Of a stretch of DNA of 64,000 nucleotides, positions 1 to 12,231 are shown piece by piece. The number at the start of each line of letters is the position of its first letter. Position 1 is the stretch's first letter. The notes under the pieces were generated by a model. The model was not told the DNA's origin, did not search any database, and worked only from the letters and a program-made list of their open reading frames with translations. Made by a program: the position numbers and the translations under genes. This DNA is from Alopecurus myosuroides (lineage: Eukaryota; Streptophyta; Magnoliopsida; Poales; Poaceae): assembly GCA_028641055.1 (NCBI GenBank), contig CM054059.1, positions 432,206,332 through 432,270,331 of the forward strand, in the 5' to 3' direction.

Positions 1-640
1 ACGCCTACAAAGAACTGCTTCTTTTGGGCATAGTCGTGGAGATAGAAGTATACGATCTTATTGACCTCCAATGCCACGTTCTTGACCACCTAGTAGTAAA
101 TCCAGTAGCCAATATCCAATTGGGATCCATGGAGCATGGAGCAAGATGGGGGAGTGAATTTCCCAGAGGAATCGAACAAGGCCTGCGGGTAGGGGTTCCA
201 GGAGGCGCTTGAGCGCGTCAAACTTGTCGGTGCCGAAGGGAGAGTCGAGCAGCGCCCAGACGAGGTATCGCTGGGATCGTCATAGACGTGCTCGTCCGTG
301 CCCAACTGCTACCCACGACGCCGATCACCTGCAACCCTAACATCCACATCCCCTCCTCCATAGCTGGACGGTGATGCTAGGCTGTGCCAGCCGGATCGAC
401 CGGTTGCTTACTGCCGCAGATGCAAGATAATAGAGATGAGGCCAGAGAGAGGTTTGAAAAGTGTTTTGGGGAGGCGGAAATTTAGTGATTTAAGGCGGTC
501 AACCTCATGTGGTTAATGGGAATTTTTTTTTATTGCAAAACAAGGCCATTGGCTGAAACAAGATGGACGGTGCTGGTGAGGTCCGGCAATATGCTTCGCG
601 TCGGACTCAGATACATAGTATTTACCTAAAAATATTTGTC
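1..640. other. Upstream flank, no supported gene
   Basis: This is the 5' flank of the FAR1-like gene. A 71-codon minus-strand frame at 90-305 stays open and its reading continues past one stop toward position 1, so it may be a remnant of an older coding region. I recognise no domain in it. From about 480 onward the sequence is AT-rich and leads into the promoter of the next gene. Confidence 0.3.
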
Positions 641-650
641 TATATAAAAT
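641..650 (+). promoter_or_regulatory. Probable TATA box of the FAR1-like gene
   Basis: The string TATATAAAAT follows a run of T/C and lies about 235 bp before the preferred start codon. Transcription would begin near 670-680. A short 5'-UTR intron is likely: a donor-like G/GTTAG near 771 and a clear pyrimidine-rich acceptor TTGATTTTCAG ending at 840. Confidence 0.55.
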
Positions 651-877
651 CCTACCGCAACAGCCGCAGCATCCAATCTGATCTGTTGCCACGCCCTAAA
701 CTCTAGCCCTAGTTCGAAAGCCATCCGCCGCATCCGGCCTCCTTCCGTTACTACGCCGATCGCCTTACTTGGTTAGCTTTACACGTTCGATCTTGCATAA
801 TTGGACTTGTCGTGTAATCGTGTTTCCCTTTGATTTTCAGCAGATTAGATTCTGTCGTAGGCCGCACAGCATCGACC

Positions 878-2221
878 ATGGCGCTGATCGACGACGACGA
901 CACGGCGGCGGTTCTTGACGAACTGCGCCGCAGGGAGGACGAAGACGACCCCGAGCATTTCCACAAGTACGAGCTTGACGCCGGGGGCCACTTGAAGCGG
1001 CTCTTCTGGGCCGACGTCGACGCGCGCCTCAGCAGCGCCATCGACCACAGCGACGACGTGGTCGTCGTCGACACCACGTTCCGGACGAACAAGTACGGCG
1101 TGCCCTTCGTCCCCTTCGTCGGCCTCAACCGCCACCGGCGTCCCGTGGTCCTCGGCTGCGGTGTCGTCACGGACCCGTCCCCCGACTCCTTGGTCTGGCT
1201 GATGCGCGCCTACATGCTCTCCACCGGCCAGGAGAGTCCCAAGTCCGTGATCACCGACGGCAGCGACGCGGTGGTCCACGCCGTGAAGGCCGTGCTTCCG
1301 CGCTCCAACCACCGGATCTGCTCGTGGCAGGTGGAGCAGGGCATCAGGGAGCACCTCGGCGGCTGCTCGGCGCAGGACGAGTTCAGGTCGCTGATGTGCG
1401 ACGACGCCTGCTCGCCGGTGGAATTCGAGGAACGGTGGCATAGGTTCCTTGCCAGACACAGGACGGCGAAGAGCGAGGAGTGGCTATGCAGGATGTACGT
1501 GAAGAGGGAGCTCTGGGCCGCCGCGTTCGTCCACGACAAGTTCTTCCTCGGCATGGCTAGCGACCAGAGGACGGAGTGCCTCGCCACGGGTCTGCACACG
1601 GGCCTCGGCGAGGGCATGTCCCTGCTCGCCCTATTCCGGCACGCGGACTACTGGGACAAGTACATGCGCAAGGGCGAGTACGCGCTGGACTTCAAGGCCG
1701 ACGAGTCCCGGGAGGAGCTGACCACGCGGCACCGGTATCTCGAGGAGGACGCAGCGCGATCGTTCACGCCGGCCAACTTCGCCATCCTGCGCAAGGAGAT
1801 CGAGGCGCTGGACGACTTCGAGATCGTCGACACCCTGAGCAGCAGTTCCGGCGGATTGGGCGACAAGGTCTACACGATGAGTTACCGTGGCGAGCACTTC
1901 AGCGTGCTGCGGTGCCACGACGACATGCGGAAGGAGGCCTTCAAGTGCAGCTGCCGCAAGATGGAGCGCGAGGGCCTGCCGTGCCGGCACATCCTCTGCG
2001 TGCTGCGGCACCAGGGGGCGTCGTCGATACCGGAGTGCTGCAAGCTGAGGCGGCTGCATCGGCGAGGCGACACCAGGTATGAGAGGCTCGGCGAGATGGA
2101 GGCTCTGGGGCGCCAGGTGTTCGACCTGGCGTCGCAGGACGCCAAGGAGTTTGAGGAGATCAAGGAGTTCTTGGAAGACTGGTTGCAGCAGAGGCGCGGC
2201 GATTCACGGCGTTTTTTCTAG
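878..2221 (+). CDS. FAR1-RELATED SEQUENCE-like protein (MULE transposase + SWIM domains)
   Basis: The predicted protein is 447 residues and intronless in its coding part. I chose the ATG at 878 because it has a good plant context (ACCATGGCG) and because the longer open frame starts inside a splice acceptor at 840. Residues ~60-155 match the MULE transposase core of the FAR1/FHY3 family: DTTFRTN with Asp65, then TDGSDAV with Asp128. A later SDQRTEC segment holds a candidate third acid, Glu233. Residues 357-371 form a SWIM zinc finger, CxCx9CxH. The N-terminal FAR1 DNA-binding WRKY-GCM1 zinc finger of full-length relatives (usually 600-850 residues) is absent. The family derives from Mutator-like transposases and contains nuclear transcription regulators of far-red light signalling; the role of this short member is inferred only. 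A decayed MULE transposase is less likely, since there are no stops or frameshifts and no obvious terminal inverted repeats. Confidence 0.85.
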   Translation: MALIDDDDTAAVLDELRRREDEDDPEHFHKYELDAGGHLKRLFWADVDARLSSAIDHSDDVVVVDTTFRTNKYGVPFVPFVGLNRHRRPVVLGCGVVTDPSPDSLVWLMRAYMLSTGQESPKSVITDGSDAVVHAVKAVLPRSNHRICSWQVEQGIREHLGGCSAQDEFRSLMCDDACSPVEFEERWHRFLARHRTAKSEEWLCRMYVKRELWAAAFVHDKFFLGMASDQRTECLATGLHTGLGEGMSLLALFRHADYWDKYMRKGEYALDFKADESREELTTRHRYLEEDAARSFTPANFAILRKEIEALDDFEIVDTLSSSSGGLGDKVYTMSYRGEHFSVLRCHDDMRKEAFKCSCRKMEREGLPCRHILCVLRHQGASSIPECCKLRRLHRRGDTRYERLGEMEALGRQVFDLASQDAKEFEEIKEFLEDWLQQRRGDSRRFF

Positions 2222-2644
2222 AAACTTAAACTTTACATCGGTTGATTTTCGAAAAGCGAATTATATGGATTTTTGTGAGAACTGAATGAGTACCCAATAG
2301 TCAATACTAGTGTGTCGTACGATATGAGATGCCGATGCAACCGGTTATCGAATCAATTTCGGGCACTATAATTATCTGGAACTTTTTATCAGCGAGCCTC
2401 AAAGCTCTCGATGCATTATGCTGCAGTGTGGATTTAGCAGAAACTGGCTGATACTTTGAACTGTGTGCACTGAAGGAGTCGCTTGTGTTGGACATCTTGG
2501 TTGGTTGAACTTGAAGGTCTTGCAAGTGTACAACCTTGCTTATGTCAGTATAATGAAGATTGCCTCATTGAGAAAAAAAGTCTCGTCTCGTCCCCATATT
2601 GCATTTGAGCTTTGTGAGATTTCTGTACTAACATCTCAAGAAAA
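2222..2644. other. 3' flank of FAR1-like gene
   Basis: Non-coding AT-rich sequence after the stop codon. It presumably holds the 3' UTR and polyadenylation signals, but I see no unambiguous AATAAA-type signal. No other gene is supported. Confidence 0.4.
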
Positions 2645-3880
2645 CGGTTCGTGAACGCAACCCCCAACTCCCTCTCGCTCCTGTCGCTCTCCCGTGGGCG
2701 GCCGGAGCATCCCAATCTCCGGCGGCTCCGCTCGCCCGCGCCTCCCCTCCTCTCCCACCTTCCCCGGCGGGCATCGCCGGGTCTAGCTCGGGCAGTGCCG
2801 GCGGCGGCGGGTCCTCCCTTCCCCGCGCATCTGGATGGCCCGACGGGGCGGGTCCGGCTAGGTGGCGGTGCACTCTCAGATGGCGGTGGCCCAGCTCCGG
2901 CTGGGTAGCGACGGTACGGCGGAGACGTCCTCGGGTTTGCGGGGTAGCTTGGTCCTTGGAGGTCAGCGCACTGCAAGATGGCTCTTGATGCATTTGGGTC
3001 GGGGCGGGTCGATCTGACCAGGGGTGCGATCTGCATGTGGGTGCGGTGACAGTGAGGGTACAGGAGACAATGGCGACGGCGAACAACTTGTTGCAGCGTG
3101 GCGGCGAGCTTCACGGGCCCGATTTTGGGCCGGCCAGACCCTATTAGGACTGGTGTGCCTCTTCGGGGGCTTTACAGGGCCTCTGGGCGTGGCCGGACCT
3201 AACGGGGACTAGTGTGCTTTGCGGCCGCGACCGATCGATTACCAGCCTAGCCGGTGAAGGTAGTTCCCTCCCGCGCGGCCGTGGTACCGTGTTTCCCGGT
3301 ACTTGTCTCTCCTCTCCTATGCCTTGCAGACCTCGTGTCGTCTGTTTCAGGGAGACGACAATGGTGGCTTCGTGACCGGGGCGGCGCATGTTCGTGGGCG
3401 GCTGGTCTGGTGGTGTCGAGACTCGTCTTTGCGGGCTCCTTTGCGTCTGATCACCCTGGGGTGTGGATAGAGTTTTTTTGGGAGAAATCCTCGTCGATTC
3501 ATCCGGCACCGGCGCGGTGCCGCCTCCGGGTGGCACTTTCCTTCCTGAAGGGCGTTGTGGCTATGCTGCATCCGCTACCCTATGTGTGTCGGGGCTAACC
3601 CTAGGACTACTGCGTTGGTCCGGGCAGCAGCATGGTTTTCCTTCCTAAAGATGCTGCTTGGTACTTGAAGATTCGATTCTAGAAGCGTGGTAGTACTTTG
3701 TCGAAGCGCGCCGAGGTTGCGGGTCACTGGTGTTTTAGTCAATCCACCTATGTCACATTTTGTTTTCTATCTTTTGTTCGGTGTGTTTTTGCTGCTGCCC
3801 CGGCCGTTGTTAGTCTGTTGCATCGGATGGTTGCTATATTAATATAGCTGGACTACGGCCTATTTCATCATCCAAGATCT
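2645..3880 (+). mobile_element. Non-coding LINE-like (non-LTR) retrotransposon remnant
   Basis: A sharply GC-rich block begins near 2645 and fades into AT-rich DNA near 3880. Several frames stay open by chance because of the base composition, but none shows a reverse transcriptase or endonuclease motif. The 3' end reads GCATCGGATGGTTGCTATAT, then TTAATATAGCTGG and a GGCCTATTT tail. This resembles the 3' terminus I remember for abundant non-autonomous LINE-type repeats in Triticeae. I could not find a convincing target-site duplication or poly(A) tail, so limits and class are tentative. An alternative is a fragment of a GC-rich grass gene. Confidence 0.45.
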
Positions 3881-5827
3881 TGCGAAATTGGAGTCCTCAA
3901 GCCACGTCACATGGTTAATCCTAGTTTTGGACCGCAATGCTCCCGAAAGCCACGTTTGTTATTCCGAACAAGCATTTTGCAAGGAGTTGTACTAGACTGT
4001 CCCCGCGAGCCAATTGTTTTAGTAAATCCGTAATATGTTGCGGCATTTTGAACATGCTCATCCGATAAAAAAAAGTGCAAAAAGTGTCCATGCATTGCAA
4101 CAAACCATTTAGCGGCAATGATAGTGTCTGCACGGCCGAAGGTTGTGGTTACTCGAGCGGAAACTCGGCGACGGTGGCAATGCCAAGCGGAAGGATGCTT
4201 TTTGGTCATAAAGTGATAGAGAAAAGTATTGACTATATCGTGATATTTTTAAGATTTAATTTGAACTTAATTTTTTTGATATTAATTAATCATAAAGTGA
4301 TAGCCTAATTTGATTTTTTTTCAAAACAAATTGAGAGAAGAACAATGAAAATATCTGCATATAGTAAACTATGCACACTACTAACTGTTAAAAATGAATA
4401 TGAAATTCCTCGTATTTTTAGCTCAGAAGAAAATATCAAATCGAACAATTTTTAGAAAAAAAAATTGAACTTGCCATGTCCTATATCTTCATATTTGCCG
4501 AGGCTAGAATACATAGTATCTCATATAGAGGTAGAGCAAAGTATTGACTACATCATGGTCCATACCCCTGGTTGTAGCTACACCCATGTCTTATATATTG
4601 TCGTACGTAGGTATGTATCATACCTTTTCGGTTTGAGTATTCTCATATAATATATCTAAGATAATTCAAAACAAATTATGTGGAAAAAAATGGAAGTGGG
4701 CATATAGGTTACACTATATATTTGAAACACCGTCATATTTGTACATTAAAAACAAAGTATGTAAAAAATTATACATACTACATAAAAAGTGGTATATATA
4801 CTCCGAAATAATCATACATTCCTCGTACTACATGTACACACTTCTTACACCCATATGTGTTGAGTATGATGTAGGTAGTATCTAGCATACCTAAGAGTAT
4901 GTACATGTCGTATGAAGTATATATTACTATTACGGTAGTATATATACTATTTTATTGGTAGTATACATAATTGTTTTTACATAATCCTTTTATATGTACA
5001 AATATAACGGTATTTTGACTATATAGATAAACTATATGCTCATTTTTATTGTTTTCACGTGATGTTTTTGGAGTGTCTTAGATATACTATATGAACATAC
5101 TTGAACCGATAAAATATGACACAGACCTTTGTACAACAATATATAAGACGTAGTTGTAGCTATACCCAAGGTTAGAATTTTTTTTTATTTATCTATTGCA
5201 TTAAAAGGGTGCGCTAGTGCATGGAAAATACTCATGTACCAGCAGCGCACTGTATGCATGCAAAAAATTGAATCTTTTGTTGGAAAGATCAAATATTGTA
5301 TTAGTATAGAAAAATAGGCATAGGATTACTTGCATTATACCTTTGATTTAAAGATTCACGAGAAACTAATATATATACCTGATCATCTTTGAATCATAAA
5401 ACAATGTAATTCTTTGAGTTATTTTTTAAACAACTAAATTATTTGCAACATTATGGTGCACTGGCAACCAAGAGCCAAAAAATCCTATTTGGCATTTGCA
5501 TTTTTTTTTTACATCAAACAATCTTTTTTTAATCTAAAAATATATTTGCATAAGATTTGTATTAGCTAGTGAACGCAAATATGCATACGTTATCGTTTGG
5601 CATTGATTGGAGCAGTGGGAGTTAGATTAATGACTCATCGGTGAGGAATACAGATAGAATACACATAAGAATAAAAGAACAAAAAATAAAAGGGAAAGGA
5701 AATACGGTGTGAGGACATATCATGATGGTGGTTGGAAAGGCATTGGATGATGAGATTCTAGGGGGAATCGTTGCCCTCTTGAGCATTTTGGCATGCGACA
5801 ATCATTTATTACTTCCGAAGCTTAATT
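3881..5827. other. AT-rich intergenic DNA, nothing identified
   Basis: About 1.9 kb of AT-rich sequence with many short TA-rich motifs (variants of GTATATAT and TAGTATAT around 4780-5000). No open frame of interest, no clear terminal repeats and no RNA gene were seen. Confidence 0.4.
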
Positions 5828-5996
5828 AGGCTGATCAATAAGGAGTAACTTAGATCCATTAACGTGCATATGTTACTAGACCATGTTAGTACCTCTATAG
5901 TGAGTAGTAACACACCCCCTCTTCCCGCCAGATAAGAAAAAAATATCTCATGTGGGTTATGTTACTATCTAAGTTATTTCCATTCTGACCAACCTT
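5828..5996. mobile_element. Short MITE with TAACTTAGAT terminal repeats
   Basis: The left end reads AGGCTGATCAATAAGGAGTA followed by ACTTAGAT. The right end, reversed, reads AAGGTTGGTCAGAATGGAAA followed by TAACTTAGAT, so the ends form an imperfect ~28 bp inverted repeat. The inside contains further GTTACTA / TAGTAAC pairs. This matches the sequence style of an abundant Triticeae MITE with repeated 'GTAACATA' and 'GTTACTA' words. It seems internally deleted compared with the longer right end of the same family at 22540-22668. No target-site duplication was certain. Confidence 0.55.
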
Positions 5997-6350
5997 GGTA
6001 TCTAGAATATCAGGTAGTTCCCTCTTTACAAAAGAGAGGGATTAATATATAAAGTACTATGTCGGGCAAATGACTTTTGTTTTTTATAATACTGTAACAC
6101 ACATAAGTTTTTTGTGCTATTTCCTTTTTACAACTTAACAATCTGAATTTAATGAGCACTACTTTGAAATATACTTTGCATAAAAAAATAAACACATCCT
6201 CCAAACCACGATAGGAAAGTTCATTAAAACATTCGAGCCTATGTAAAAAGCTAAGATGGGCTAAGACTTAACAGAATATAAAAGTTCTCTACTATTTATT
6301 AACTTTATGGTAAGAACATTTTAGTTTCAAAGAAGAGATACGTTCCAAGC
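5997..6350. repeat. Dispersed repeat related to the 22.7-23.0 kb repeat
   Basis: The segment following the MITE aligns by eye, with many substitutions, to 22670-23040. Shared features are AGGTAGT...GGGA..TAAT just after the MITE end, TTTGAAATATACTTTGCAT, CCTCCAAACC, GAAAGTT.ATTAAAA and the closing AACTTTATGGTAAGAACATT-like tract followed by TTTTAGTTTCAAA. The two loci share both the MITE end and its flank, so they look like diverged copies of one larger repeat. No coding potential is visible. Confidence 0.5.
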
Positions 6351-6584
6351 GTATCCATAATTTTTGATGCTCCATGCTTGTTTTCTAGATGTTTTCTCCT
6401 ATGTTTTTCTTTGTTTTCTATCATTTATTGTACTAACCTATTAACAAGATGCCCAATGTCAGTTCCTGTTTAATTGTATGTGCATTGCGGAAATAGGTCA
6501 AAAAATCAAAGTGCTCGTAATGAGCTTAATTTTTTTTAGATTTTTTAATCTTCACAAAACTCCAAGAGCCAGAAGAGTAGCCCA

Positions 6585-7488
6585 AGATGGGGCCCACGGC
6601 CCCCAGGGGACACCAGCCGCGCCCCCCCACCCCTTGCCCGCGCATGGAGGGTACTTGGAGACCCCCGACACCGCCTCTTCTCCCATAAATTCCCTCTTGA
6701 CCTAAAACGGAAGACCCCTAGAGGATTTTGTTTTCTAGAAATGCATCCGAGCTCTGCCGCCATCTAAAATCTTAATTTGGGGAATAGAAGTCTCTGTTCT
6801 GGCACTTTGCTGGGACGGGGAAGTGCCCCGGGAGCCATTTTCATCGGCGTTGCTGCCTCCCACGATGATGATAGAGTAGTCCCTCCTCGGGGATGAGAGT
6901 TCGTGCTACTAGCTATGTGGTTAGCTCTCTCGCCCATGATGTGATCTTGATTGTGATCGCGAACCATGTTAATATAGTTGAATCCATGATGTTTCCCCTT
7001 TATCATGTAATGGCTATGATGTGCTTTGTTGGATTGAATCATGGAATCATGAGGTTTCTTGATGATTGAATTGAGTATAATCTTCATAGTGCCAAGGTGA
7101 TAGTGTGGGTGCTATGTTTGTATTAGAAAGAGGCTATTCAAGAGATAAATTGTGGTGTTTATTAGTACTATTTTTGGATGCTCAAAGTGACAGAGTGCGG
7201 TCTCCATTGACGGGAACATGAACTTTAAGGTGTGCTTGTGTAGCTCTACGCGGTTCTGGTCCTATTTGATCTATCTTGCATAATGTTAGAGAAAATATCA
7301 TGTGTTAAATTATGTTAATGTTGTTGAGAGTGGCCATTAGTGAAAGTATGATCCCTAAGACTTGTTTCTGACCATTGAAACGTCATTTAATTTCAGTTTT
7401 ACTACTTGTTTGCTTGCAACCATTTTTATTACCGATTTACTATACCTTGATTTACCATCCATATCACTCATATTTCACTATTTCTTCG
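6585..7488 (+). mobile_element. Gypsy-type LTR, left part (interrupted)
   Basis: A GC-rich start with TACTTGGAGACCCCCG-type text is followed by AT-rich sequence that breaks off at TTTCACTATTTCTTCG. The same LTR resumes at 21944 with CCTAACTAGTGCACATATAC and continues through CCTGAGTTCGATAAACCTTG to TGCCCAACAT. These phrases are typical of the 3' half of abundant Triticeae Gypsy LTRs. The break is an insertion flanked by the 5 bp duplication CTTCG. The outer limits are uncertain. Open frames at 6478-7087 are not genes. Confidence 0.6.
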
Positions 7489-10400
7489 TGTGGTGACCCA
7501 GCACACCACTGCATGTGTAGTGCGCAAGTCGATGACATAATACTCACAGAAGGACTTATCCGTGAATATTACATTCCTCAGACTGGTACAACAGAAACAC
7601 AACGGGGCCAAGCAAAGCTATAGGATACAAACTTCATTACAAAATCTTGAGAATCTCTTTGAAGAATCAAAGAAGATCTCATACAAATGAAACATCATAA
7701 GAAGCAATTCGAAGCTCCAAACTGGAGAAGAACTCTAGCTCAGAACTAATCGACTACAGCTGATGTGAGCCCTAATCTATGGCTTGAAACAGCTAAATCC
7801 AAGATTGGACTCCACCTACACCTTGATAGCTTCTCCTCCACCAGCTTTGTTGATGATGATGCTTTACCGACTAAGTACTAGATCACTCCAACTAGCTTCA
7901 TGAGGTAGCGACGGCTTCACGGTGACGACTTCCATCAGGCTTCAACTCTAAGCAGGGGGTCAAACGGGAACGAATGAGTAACGAGCGTTAATCAGCAAGT
8001 TCATGATATATAGTGGGTAGTTTGATGCACTAACTACAGTTTTAGACTCGAAAGAGTCATAAGCTAATGCAAGGTTTTGTAAAACTTTCTTGAATAGGTT
8101 GCTTTTTATTCTGAAAACTATACTCGCCAGATCTTCACAGGACTAGAGCTTCATGGAGTTGCCTTTCCTGCGACGTTCGTAGCTCCTTCCCGGAACAGGG
8201 GGTAACATGCCACATCCTTTTACACTCTGCAGAGGTGCGTTACTTTACACATGGACGACCAAGACCATGTTGCACAACCAGGTGTACTTTCCTGTCCACT
8301 CCCACTCAGGTGTGGGGCCCGGTTGTTGGTCCAAGCCAAACCGTGCTTCTCCGCACAACGCATGCCCACCCATTTCTGCCAGCAGGTTGAACACCTGATT
8401 CCACCCCTCACGAAGGAGATCTACGCGCCCCTGGCAGACACTCATAGACCCAGAGTCTGTGGGATGTAAGGGCTCCCACCCATGTGCATGTAGTCCCGCA
8501 AGACCTACAACGTACGTCTCTAGCAGTCCGTTGACATGCGAACGACAGAAGATCACAGCTGACTTACTCCCCCCATAGAAGACCCATGGTTAACGCGGTA
8601 TTTATTGCGCAAGGATCCTGACATCAGTTGTTGTTAATTCCTATGTAATACTTTCTCATGCAGATGGAACCTTCCTTTGACCTATTCATCTTACCATGGT
8701 CCCATCCGCCCATCAAACAGAACACTACCACTCGGGTAGTCATTCAATTAGTCATATTATTATAAAAATAGGATCATGCATTCTTTTGAGAACAAGTGGT
8801 AATACGATAGTTTTTTTTTGCAAATAGTTCGTTATGAAGTACTGCAAAGGATATGAGCAAGTGATGAACTTGCTTGAGATTGAAACAACAATAATAATCC
8901 AAGTCTTCGGGTTTGAGGGTCACGTAGAAAATCCCGACATCTGAAAGATAGCAAAGTAGTCCCGGTAAGGACTACTGAAAACACTGGCAAGATGATACAT
9001 GCATAGTAATGAGATGCATCATGAAATACCCTGGAAAATACCCCAGCTTACGTTTGATACAACAACTTATTCTCACAGGTTTTAGGTGAATGGTTTCATT
9101 ACTTGTGGTGATGTGGTTATTACTTCTTTTAGATTTACATGTGTTTCACTTTTACTTAACAAACACCTGTTATTATGTTTAAGTTATAAGTAGACAACTT
9201 ATGGTTAGGCAATAAGATCTGAGTACATGGAAAACAATTATTGAAAAGATAGAGACACATTTTATTTTATGTTCAAAAGTGTAGAGCTAATGACATCAAG
9301 TTTGTTTGAAAATGAGGAACTAATACAACTAACTCTATCATCAAATACTTGCTAATGAATAGTGATGATAGGTTTAGTAGTTGTGAAAACATGAGGTTTT
9401 TATTAATAAAGAAAATAATGTTGTGGCAGTTATTTCTCGTAATAATGGAATATTAAAGAATTCTATTATACCATTAGAAACAAGTTTATAAGTTCACCAA
9501 AATGTTTTTTGTTTGACATATTTGAGTTGAAAATGTTTTTCTCTTTAATTTGGTATCTCATTTGAAGTATTCTAAAAATATTTGTATAAGATATCAATTT
9601 ATTAATTTTAAATGAATTAAATGATTAGGCAAAATATTGCACACATGAAAACTTGGTCAAATGGCTTTCTAGACATCATAGATGAGTTGCATTTGTCATT
9701 TGGAGCATTTTGGTATATAACTTGTATTTTTCTGATTTTATGAATTATTTATTATTTTTCTGATTTTAAATGATTTAATTTAATTCAAGAAAATATTAAA
9801 TTTTAAACTTTATCAAATATTTTTGAAAAGTTGATAATCATTTAGATTATATTTTTAATCAATTTGGTATATTAGTTATATTTTTCTGATTAATAGAATT
9901 ATAGTTATTGGTTTATTAATTTTATTTGATTTTCTGCCAATTTTAAATATTCGTTTTTAATCAAAATTTAAGAGAAAATAAAAAAGAAAAGGAATCATGA
10001 TGTCATGATGACGTCATGACTGTGTCATCCGAATTGGGGATTCCTACTGTGGGTTAGCAATCCGACGATCGAGTGCAAATTGGCCCGATTCGATGGGTCC
10101 TAGAGCTAGAGGAGAACAAGAGGAAGCTATTGGTGGTGGAGGAATGACCTAATGGTCACCGGAGACCCTCTAGCGACGAGGTTCGCGACGGCCGGCGACG
10201 GTACTCGGTGAACTCCAAGCAAATAGCCCGATTTTATCGAATGAAAGGCACCCCGAGGTGCGTGATCTCACGAGGAACTCGAGGATGAGGTTGGGCAAGC
10301 AAGGGATCGCCGGAATCGACCGCGGCTTCTGGCGTCCGGTGATGAAGAAGACGGCTCGATTCGGCATTCCCCGGGCTTCCCAGCAAACGAGGTTCGCTGG

Positions 10401-10517
10401 AGAGGTAGAGGACGTCGCGATGAAGCTCGTGGTGGTCTCAGGTCCTCCAGGGATGGCTGGAGTTGACGACGGTGACCGGCGGCCATGGGATCTAGGGTTT
10501 CAGGTTCTTGTTCCGTT

Positions 10518-10537
10518 TATATATAGAGAGAGAGAGA
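10518..10537 (+). promoter_or_regulatory. TATA box and GA tract of the solo LTR
   Basis: TATATATAG followed by a (GA)n run, in a GC-rich context, about 35-55 bp before the Copia insertion site. This is the expected layout of an LTR U3/R promoter, and it sets + as the likely transcription direction of the solo LTR. Confidence 0.4.
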
Positions 10538-10572
10538 GCAGGCGAGGGGAAGTGAGAGTGAGGAGAGGCAGA

Positions 10573-12230
10573 TGAAGGGAATATGCCCGAGAGGCAATAA
10601 TAAAATGGTTATTATCTTATTCCTTGTTTATGATGAATGTTTATTTCTCATGCTAGAATTGTATTAACCGGAAACGTTGATACATGTGTGCTTAATAAAC
10701 AAACAATGGTTCCTAGTAAAGCCTCTCTTTTAACTAGCTCGTTGATTAATAGATGATCAAGGTTTCCTGATCATGAACATTGGATGTTATTAATAACGGG
10801 GTCATGTCATTAGAAGAATGATGTGATGAACATATACCCAAAGAGAATATAGCAATGCGATCAAGTCATTTAGTTTACATTGTTATATCAAACATACGAA
10901 GTAACTTATTCCTTAGACCATGAGATCATGTCAATCGCTGATACCGGAAGGGTGCTTTGATGGCATCAAACGTCACACCGTAACAGGGTGACTATAAAGG
11001 TGTCGTTAAGTATTCGGAAAGTATTAGTTGAGGATCATGGATCAAGAGTGGGATTTGTCCATCCAAATGACAGAGAGATATACTCTGGGCCCTCTCGGTG
11101 ATATCACATCGAAATCGCTTGCAAGCACGTGATATGATCACAAGGATGTTATATCACGGGAACGAGAAAAGAGTACTTGTCGGTAACGAGATTGAACAAG
11201 GTATGGTTGATACCAATGATCGAATCTCGGACAAGTAAAATATCGCGAGACAAAGGGAATAGTTCACGGCGTTGTTGGTTCACACGATCACGAGAGTCAT
11301 CGTTGAATATATAGGAGTCATCACGGATCTCCAGATCCCGCTGTTGATTATTGATCGGAGAGGAGTCTCGATCATGTCTATCTTATTCGCGAACCGTAGG
11401 GTGACACACTTAAGGTTCGATGACGCATTTGAGAGGATACGGAATATCGGAGAAAAGTTTGGACAGCACCGAAATTGTTTCGGGGAATATTGAAATAGTC
11501 ACCGAAATTGTTTCGAGTAATTTTGAAATAGTTCAAGGGGATTCTTATCAAATGGTTGTTAATAGATTTAACAACTAACTCAAGGGGTTATATGTTAATG
11601 TTTGTTAATGGAATTAACAAATATTAAAATAAAGAAATAAATTTTTTTTATTTATTTATTAAAGAAAACCCTTGGGATTTTGAGTGGGAATTCATGGAAG
11701 AATGAGTGGGTTGAGTGGAGACTCCACTCACATGATGAGGGAGAGGTGGAGGCAGCCAAAAATTCGTGGCTGCCATCCCCTCCTATAAAAGGAGGGGTGA
11801 GAGCTCCCTCTCCCCCCCACACACACACTTGTGTCATCTCTTCCTCTCCACCACTTGTTCGTGCGCTTGGCGAAGCCCTGAGCAATGTTTTTCTCCACCA
11901 CACCACGTCGTCGTGCTGCTGGATTTCCGAGGGATCCTCTACTTCCGCGCCCCGCTGGAACGACGGAACGGAGGTCGTCATCAACCGTACGTGTGACCGA
12001 TCACGGATGCACCGCCGGATTGCGGTGCTCATCTTCTCGCTATCGGGATCGGTGTGAGTACGACTACGCCAACAACGAGATTTGATCTCGTACCACTTTG
12101 AGTCTTCGAGGGTATGTGTTCTCCTTAACCCTCTCGTTGCCCGTTGCACTTCGTCTCCTAGATTAGATCTTGGCCTTTCGGGTGTCTCTCGCGTAGGAAA
12201 TTTTTTGTTTTCTATGCAACGAACCCTTCA
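10573..12230 (+). repeat. 5' LTR of Copia element 1
   Basis: 1,658 bp, starting TGAAGGG and ending CCCTTCA, so the 7 bp ends are perfect inverted repeats. It contains the TATA box at 11784-11790, then a C-rich and CA-rich tract where transcription probably starts. Several open frames of 60-165 codons on both strands (for example 11652-12149) are by-products of this sequence and recur in the 3' LTR. Confidence 0.92.
11781..11797 (+). promoter_or_regulatory. LTR TATA box held in an inverted repeat
   Basis: TATAAAA lies between the arms CCCCTCC and GGAGGGG, which are perfectly complementary over 7 bp. The same arrangement occurs in the 3' LTR (TATA at 18569-18575) and, slightly altered, in both LTRs of Copia element 2 (39629-39635 and 46487-46493 on the minus strand). 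This is the likely core promoter for the genomic RNA. Confidence 0.7.
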
Positions 12231-12231
12231 G

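Noticed and set aside
845..1459. 204-codon minus-strand frame opposite the FAR1-like gene
   Set aside because: Shadow of a GC-rich coding region; no domain, and the plus strand has clear motifs.
2545..3114. 189-codon and 152-codon minus-strand frames and 114-codon plus-strand frame (3254-3598)
   Set aside because: GC-rich chance frames within a LINE-like remnant; low-complexity Arg/Pro text and no domain.
11652..12149. 165-codon frame in the Copia 1 LTR and similar frames at 18437-18947, 39423-39731 and 46281-46589
   Set aside because: They lie in LTRs, repeat with the LTR, and cross the promoter; no protein features.
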